Program-made: the position numbers and the translations under genes | Shown: positions 59,823 through 64,000 of the stretch, piece by piece | How the letters are laid out: each line of letters starts with the position of its first letter | Numbering within the stretch: position 1 is the first letter of the stretch | Notes under the pieces: model-generated | Seen by the model: the letters and a program-made list of their open reading frames with translations, nothing else | Database searches by the model: none | Told to the model about the DNA's origin: nothing | Assembly (NCBI GenBank): GCA_965207585.1 | Contig: CBDBMT010000003.1 | Span: forward strand, 1,426,001 to 1,490,000 | From: Bin87 sp965207585 | Lineage (GTDB): Bacteria; Chloroflexota; Dehalococcoidia; Lucifugimonadales; UBA3495 | Direction of reading: 5' to 3' | DNA: 64,000 nucleotides

Positions 59823-60000
59823 GCTCGTCTGCCTCCGGTGGGGGTCGATTGCCGGCGGAGCACGCCGTAGGTGAGGGCCTCGTCGTAGCTCGTGGATGCA
59901 GGCTGGTCGCTGTCTAAGAAATTCGCGGCGGCTTGGTGCGGTTTACCCTCGGGGGCAGTGATGATCCTTCCCTTCCGGGCGGCGCGGTACGTGCGCCACT
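59819..60000 (-). pseudogene. Remnant of the small upstream partner gene (copy 1)
   Basis: The frame ending at TGA 59821-59819 (overlapping the next ATG) reads NFLDSDQPASTSYDEALTYG then VLRRQSTPTGGRRA. Its end matches the small frame upstream of copy 2 (VRLDEDLTYSVLRRQSTLPG), but the part before it is unrelated and has no start codon. So copy 1 keeps only the tail of the partner gene. Confidence 0.5.
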
Positions 60001-60021
60001 TTTCGCCGTTGGTCAGGTTTC

Positions 60022-60716
60022 TCAGCTCTGGAGCTGCGCAGCATCCCTGCCCGACCCAACAGGCCAGTTGTCGAGTGCGGGGATTTCCCGTTCTGGGAAC
60101 GTCCGGGAGTAGAGTGCTTTGGCGGCCTGCCAGGCGGGGTGCTGCGGGCCGCCCGTGGACGTCGCCTGCACGTCGTCGCCCAGGTGGTGCTTGATGGCCA
60201 GCAGGGCGGCGCCGACCAGGGCGTCGTAGGGCTTGGCGTCGGTGGTGCATTCTCCGTAGCCGGCTGGGATCCCGATTTTGACGTTTCGCTTCCGGTCGGG
60301 CGGGTAGTCGAAGGTCATGCCGCGGTCGGCTTCGTCGTTGAGGGAGATCCGGTCGGGGCCCAAGGTGTAGTCCTCGTACTTGCTGCGGGGCTTCCCCATC
60401 TTGAAGTCGCACTGGTCGGCCAGTGCCTGGACGTCGGCCACGATGGTTTGGGTCTGATCTGACGCTTCGTCCTTGATCATCCAGCGGTGGGTGTATCCGC
60501 GGATCCACGGGTATGGTTCCGGTCCGCCACGGGCGGCGATGTCCGTTCCATTTGTTCCCACAGGCGTCGTCCTGCCGCGAAGATGCGGTCGAGCCTGGCT
60601 TGCCCTTCTTCGGTGATGTGCCAGGTGGGTTCCGGCGCTGTGACCAGTCCGTGCACTTCCTCGTCGCGGTTCTGACGCGGGCCGTGTTCGCTGGAGTCGT
60701 CGTGTCGCTGGGTCAT
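60022..60716 (-). pseudogene. Frameshifted second copy of the duplicated hypothetical gene
   Basis: Starts at ATG 60716 behind GGAGG (nine bases) and overlaps the preceding stop as ATGA. The first 60 codons (MTQRHDDSSEHG ... ARLDRIFAAGRRLWEQMER) then need a shift near 60540-60570 to continue as DIAARGGPEPYPWIRGYTHR, WMIKDEA, DFKMGKPRSKYEDYTLG, RISLNDEADRGMTFDYPPD, GYGECTTDAKPYDALVGAA, LYSRTFPEREIPALDNWP, ending at 60022. This aligns along its length with the intact copy at 59139-59822. It could be a true loss of function or a sequencing slip. Confidence 0.7.
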
Positions 60717-61420
60717 TCTTCCTGGCCTCCGGGAAGGGTTGATTGTCGCCGCAGCACGCTGTAGGTGAGGTCTTCGTCGAGGCGGACGGCTTCGGCGTAG
60801 CGCCGCAGGATTTCCTTGGCCTCGTTGAGGACGTTCTCGTCATCGCACTTCAGGAAGATGGCGGTGATGCCGTGGGTTTCGTGCTTCATGGGGTCTTTGG
60901 ACGCGCCGCGCCAGTCGGCGGTGTCGCGTAGCGTGCCGTCCACGACCGCTTGGGCGTGTTGCTCGGGGCAGGCGATGAACGCCAGCGGGTTGCCGGGTTC
61001 GTCGAACAGGGCCCAAATATCGTCAATGTACAGGTGCTCGCGGGGTGGTGGCTGCCATTCCCATTACGCGTTCTTGGGTTCGGTCTCGCCGTCTTGCTTC
61101 GATAGGAGGCTGCTGTGTTTCCGCACGAAGGTGGTGCCACCCCCGTTGTGTGCCGACCTTTGTCAGATGATCTCTCGCATTTCGTCTGTGAAGGCCGGCG
61201 GGGCGTTCTCGTCTCATTGGCAGATCGTGCAGTCCGGTCCGCCGAAGGTGTGCTCGTCTGGTGGAAATCCGTGCGTCGATTGATGGGTGGGCCGAGTCCT
61301 TCCGTCGCTGGTGGAGGGGAAACTATGATCGTCCTCTGGTTGCAGAACGGGGCACAGGCTAGCGCACTCGCTGGACGACGGCACACTCGTCGAGACGTGG
61401 ATCTCGGTGGATTTGGCAAC
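60713..61420 (-). pseudogene. Small partner gene of copy 2 with three in-frame stops
   Basis: One frame reads protein-like text over more than 200 codons. From 61064 down it is open: EHLYIDDIWALFDEPGNPLA, IACPEQHAQAVVDGTLRDT, HGITAIFLKCDDENVLNEA, LTYSVLRRQSTLPGGQEE, ending at TGA 60715-60713. Upstream in the same frame it is broken by TAA at 61066-61064, TGA at 61165-61163 and TGA at 61216-61214, with text such as FGGPDCTICQ and TFVRKHSSLLSKQDGE between. No start codon lies before the open part except GTG 60943. A decayed gene, or several tiny genes in phase. Confidence 0.45.
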
Positions 61421-61623
61421 TGAAGGGGAAGTCCCAAAGTCCAGCGGGCAATCGCTATCCCCGCCAGGGCATGGATCCGTTTCGGATTCGTGTGGGCGAA
61501 CTACGAGGCGCTGTTGAGGGCCTGCCGGTTCATGGCTGGGTCGTTCGTCGGTTAAACGGGGACCTTCGGCAATTGAGGCAGGTGGCAGGGTGCGCCTCGG
61601 GCGGCACCGCGCTGGCGTTTAGC

Positions 61624-62622
61624 CTATTGTTCCTTTCCTTCGGCGATTACCGGGTCTCCCAGGAGGCGGGAGAAGATTGGGGCTCGGGCCAGCTGGCCTT
61701 CGTGGTGGGCCGGGATGGTCAGCCCGACGTCTTCGTAGGGCGGTTCGGCGGTCGCGATGGCGGCGTCCACGGTGACCTCGTGGAGATTCTCCACTGCCCC
61801 GGGGAGGGTCTGCAGGTACTGCATGGTTACTCTTACGTGCAGTTCCTTCCCATCGAAGGGGATTTGTTCGAACTCCACGTGATCGTCTTCGATGTAGTTG
61901 GGCACGCGTCCCTGGATTGTCTCCTTGGAGTCCCAGATCAGGTCGGAGTACTCGGTCAGGACGTAGTCGGCGATGTTCGGAGCGACGGCCTTCTTGATGA
62001 GTTCGATGTTGTGGTCGCGGAGGTAGGGGTACTCGGGGACTTCGGTGGGGCCGGAGAATCCGCGCAGCAGGTTGAAGAGCGTGACCTTGGGGTCGGGCGT
62101 GGGCACCACGGTGGCCGTGGGCTCCGGCGTAGCCGTGGCTTGCGGAGCCTCGGTCGGCTTCGGCTGTTCGGTGGGTTCCGACGCCGGGTTGGTGTCGGAT
62201 GTGGAGCCGCTGGGCGTGGAGTCGCTGGGCTGCTCGTTTTGCGTCTGAGCCTGCTGGCCGTTGCCGGCGGCGTTGCCGGCATCCTGCTGGGTTACGGCGA
62301 CGACCGTGGGCCGGTCGGCTTCGGGCGAGGACGGGGCATCTCCGGGTCCGCAGGCCATGACCATCAGTGCCAGCAGGCCGATGGCGCCCATCACCAACGT
62401 GGTTTTGACATTAACGACGGTCGGCGTGGACGCCGTACCGGTAGATCTCGGGTTGCTCCCTAGAGGATGGTCTGGGGCGTTGGCTGGTTCGCTCAGTAAC
62501 GTAGGGGAGCAGAAGTCGTTGCCAGTGGGTGCTCGGCAGACGACGAATCTCGTCTCTTCGAGCTCTCGGTCGGCAGACGCGGCGCGGGAGCGAAGGTCGG
62601 GGAGTGGGCATGGCAGGCGCAT
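61624..62622 (-). CDS. Lipoprotein with an unusually long lead sequence
   Basis: The lipoprotein signal is VMGAIGLLALMVMAC, with Cys about 78 codons after the best-supported start, ATG 62622 (GAGGAGG nine to ten bases upstream). Either translation starts nearer (TTG or GTG at about 62394-62391, no clear SD) or the N-terminal RSRAASADRELEETRFVVCR stretch is translated first. After the Cys come a long Ser/Thr/Pro/Glu linker and a globular C-terminal domain (about 160 residues; VTLFNLLRGFSGPTEVPEYP, NIADYVLTEYSDLIW, HVRVTMQYLQTLPG). No family recognised. Expected to be anchored outside the cytoplasm. Confidence 0.7.
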   Translation of the reverse strand: MRLPCPLPDLRSRAASADRELEETRFVVCRAPTGNDFCSPTLLSEPANAPDHPLGSNPRSTGTASTPTVVNVKTTLVMGAIGLLALMVMACGPGDAPSSPEADRPTVVAVTQQDAGNAAGNGQQAQTQNEQPSDSTPSGSTSDTNPASEPTEQPKPTEAPQATATPEPTATVVPTPDPKVTLFNLLRGFSGPTEVPEYPYLRDHNIELIKKAVAPNIADYVLTEYSDLIWDSKETIQGRVPNYIEDDHVEFEQIPFDGKELHVRVTMQYLQTLPGAVENLHEVTVDAAIATAEPPYEDVGLTIPAHHEGQLARAPIFSRLLGDPVIAEGKEQ

Positions 62623-62950
62623 AAACTGGAACCTCCTCACGGCCAAGTAGGCAATCTGCTACAACTGCGAACCAGCACCGGAGTGCAAGCCGTGAAGAGG
62701 CACGAAGTGCCTACCTGAAAACCTACACCCCGGGTGAGCCGCAGTTGGCAGAGGGGCTGGTCCCAACAGTTGTAGCGGGGCCAGATTAACGGCCGGCTAT
62801 TGGGCCGTCAAGTGACCGTGCGTCACCGAATTTCCGGTTCCGGTTTCCGTGTCGGATGACCGACAGAACAGGGGATGTCCCGCATTCGAGGTCGCCCGTA
62901 ATCAGGCAGGCTGCGTCTTCTGTTACGCTCCGCGGGATCGGGCGGTTTTT

Positions 62951-63365
62951 TCAGTTGCGTCTCTCGAGGAACATCGGCATACCGCCCTTGGGACGGAGGG
63001 AAGCCAGGGGCACCAGCTCGATGCGGCGCCGGGGGTCGTGGCGCATGGTCCAGTGCTGGCCCAGCATCGCCAACAGCAGCAGGGCTTCCATTCAGGCGAA
63101 GCCTTCTCCGATGCACAGGCGAGGACCACCGCCGAAGGGGTAGTAGGCAAACCGGGGCAACTGCTCCCTGAATTCCGGCGTCCGCCGGTCGGGATGGAAC
63201 TCCAGCGGGCGCTCGGACCATCGGGAGTCGCGGTGCAACACCAGCTGGGGCACCACCAGTGCGGCACCGGCTGGAATCTGCCAGCCTTCCAGTTCGACGG
63301 GTTCGAAGGTCACCCGCCCCGCGAACCAGATGGGTTTTCTGCTTTCCCCATCGGGGAATCCGATG
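62951..63365 (-). pseudogene. Second cytochrome P450 relic, C-terminal third with a TGA
   Basis: Begins at the K-helix-to-meander region (KPIWFAGRVTFEPVELEGW, IPAGAALVVPQLVLHRD), keeps the PERF-like FHPDR and the heme loop YYPFGGGPRLCIGEGFA. It then meets TGA at 63094-63092 and continues in frame as MEALLLLAMLGQHWTMRHDP to TGA 62953-62951. P450s of this type have GFAWMEA here, so the TGA replaces Trp. The first two thirds of the protein are missing. It belongs to a different P450 group from the fragment at 1.7-2.4 kb (FGGGPRLCIG versus FGTGHRRCPG). Confidence 0.8.
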
Positions 63366-63431
63366 CCGTTTCACGGTTACCGCTAGGGCAACATGGCCAT
63401 GCGGCCAGGTGGATCAGGGCGCTTTGCGTTT

Positions 63432-63590
63432 TCACGGCGACTCAGGCCGCGTGTCGGCGGGCGGCGGGCGGGCCATTCGGTTGTCGAGGAGTCGCCGGTA
63501 GTCGTCGAACTGGGCGGCGGCGGCGTAGTCGAGGAATGAGCAGGGCGACGGGCTGGCGGGGGCATGAGAAAGGCCGCCGGATTAGCGGCG
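63432..63590 (-). other. Possible small frame without start
   Basis: An open frame of about 50 codons, ending at TGA 63434-63432, reads SPCSFLDYAAAAQFDDYRRL then LDNRMARPPPADTRPESP. The composition is protein-like, but no start codon or SD is seen, and it begins at a terminator. It may be a remnant. Confidence 0.3.
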
Positions 63591-63593
63591 GCC
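63572..63593 (-). terminator. Rho-independent terminator
   Basis: Perfect 8-bp stem (arms 63572-63579 and 63586-63593), 6-base loop, followed on the minus strand by TTTCTC. It lies 32 bases after the TAA at 63627-63625 of the small Cys-containing gene. Confidence 0.6.
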
Positions 63594-63624
63594 AGGGGTT
63601 GGGACCGGCTGGAACAGCGGGGGT

Positions 63625-63948
63625 TTACGGCGAGGGCGGGACGCACTGGAAGCAATTGGCGTCGCGGTTTGGGGTGTTGGGGTCGCCATCGTGGTCATAT
63701 CCGCCGACGGGGACGGCTTGGGTGGACCAGCCGCCGGAGACGTGGAACCGACCGGTTCCGCGGTCGCCGCGTCAACCGCCAGTGCTGGCGGACGCGGGCA
63801 TCGTCCAGGTCGGGAGATCGAAGCCGACGGTGGGGGCACCGACCTCGTGCTCGGTCGGAGGCAGGGTGAACTTCGCCACGGGCTCCGGCATGATTGCGGG
63901 GTCGTAATAGGAGCAGTAGCGCAGGAACGGCGGAGGCAGGACAGGCAT
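63625..63948 (-). pseudogene. Small Cys-containing gene interrupted by TGA
   Basis: ATG 63948 opens MPVLPPPFLRYCSYYDPAIM and continues through LPPTEHEVGAPTVGFDLPTW to TGA 63774-63772 (58 codons). The same frame then continues for 49 codons (TGRFHVSGGWSTQAVPVGGY, DHDGDPNTPNRDANCFQC, ending PPSP) to TAA 63627-63625, where a terminator follows. The position of the terminator and the even composition on both sides suggest one gene of about 107 codons broken by a nonsense change. No family recognised; no SD seen upstream. Confidence 0.5.
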
Positions 63949-64000
63949 GGGGGTGCCGGCAAGGTTTGGACGCGGGACGCACGATTGGCTGTTGTCGGGC

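Noticed and set aside
62951..63948. UGA decoded as Trp or another amino acid
   Set aside because: TGA in the P450 stands for Trp, but many intact genes here (CD-NTase, NucC) end in TGA, and other broken frames carry TAA or TAG. Pseudogene formation or base error is simpler.
1..64000. tRNA, rRNA or CRISPR arrays
   Set aside because: I looked for the T-arm consensus, conserved rRNA stretches and regularly spaced short repeats and found none. A covariance-model scan would settle it.

Overview
The window is a high-GC bacterial chromosome segment. The gene repertoire is what I associate with Chloroflexota of the SAR202/Dehalococcoidia type: very large secreted GLUG/FnIII/cadherin/LRR proteins, lipoproteins with long Pro/Thr linkers, and a GAF-PAS-histidine kinase-receiver-winged helix fusion. 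This placement is inferred from gene content; there is no rRNA or marker gene, and I saw no tRNA gene or CRISPR array. Many genes use GTG or TTG starts behind good Shine-Dalgarno (SD) sequences.

Layout. 0-9.4 kb is an accessory, decayed region: a transposase running off the left edge, a 5'-truncated cytochrome P450, a three-gene operon ending in a rho-independent terminator, a winged-helix relic, a nuclease-like gene with an E-D-ECK motif, a shortened serine recombinase with a substituted active site, and a relic of a Cas4-like gene whose intact homologue lies at 51.4 kb. 9.5-30.4 kb is one 20.9 kb minus-strand reading frame for a secreted repeat protein of about 6,950 residues, cut by a single in-frame TAA at 16555-16557. 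A 13-base G run lies just upstream of its start. 30.6-38.1 kb holds related secreted proteins, a lipoprotein and the sensor-regulator fusion, which has a recognisable promoter.

38.5-54.1 kb is rich in candidate defence genes: a PD-(D/E)XK-like protein, a two-gene CBASS (CD-NTase plus NucC), a SIR2-domain protein, a DGQHR (DndB-like) protein, a Cas4-like Fe-S nuclease and a DUF2971 protein. Lipoproteins, a small membrane protein and fragments of a second sensor-regulator gene lie between them. 54.3-58.3 kb encodes a subtilisin-like lipoprotein ended by a perfect 20-bp hairpin. 58.4-61.4 kb holds a zinc-ribbon protein and a tandemly duplicated two-gene unit, one copy frameshifted. 61.6-64 kb has a lipoprotein, a second P450 relic and a small Cys-containing gene broken by TGA.

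How it fits together. The best supported functional unit is the CBASS pair: the CD-NTase should make a cyclic oligonucleotide on infection and NucC should respond by cutting DNA. The secreted proteins share an unnamed ~185-residue module (eight full copies in two genes plus one relic), which suggests a common surface role. Repeated relics of kinase, P450, Cas4-like and GLUG genes point to active duplication and decay.
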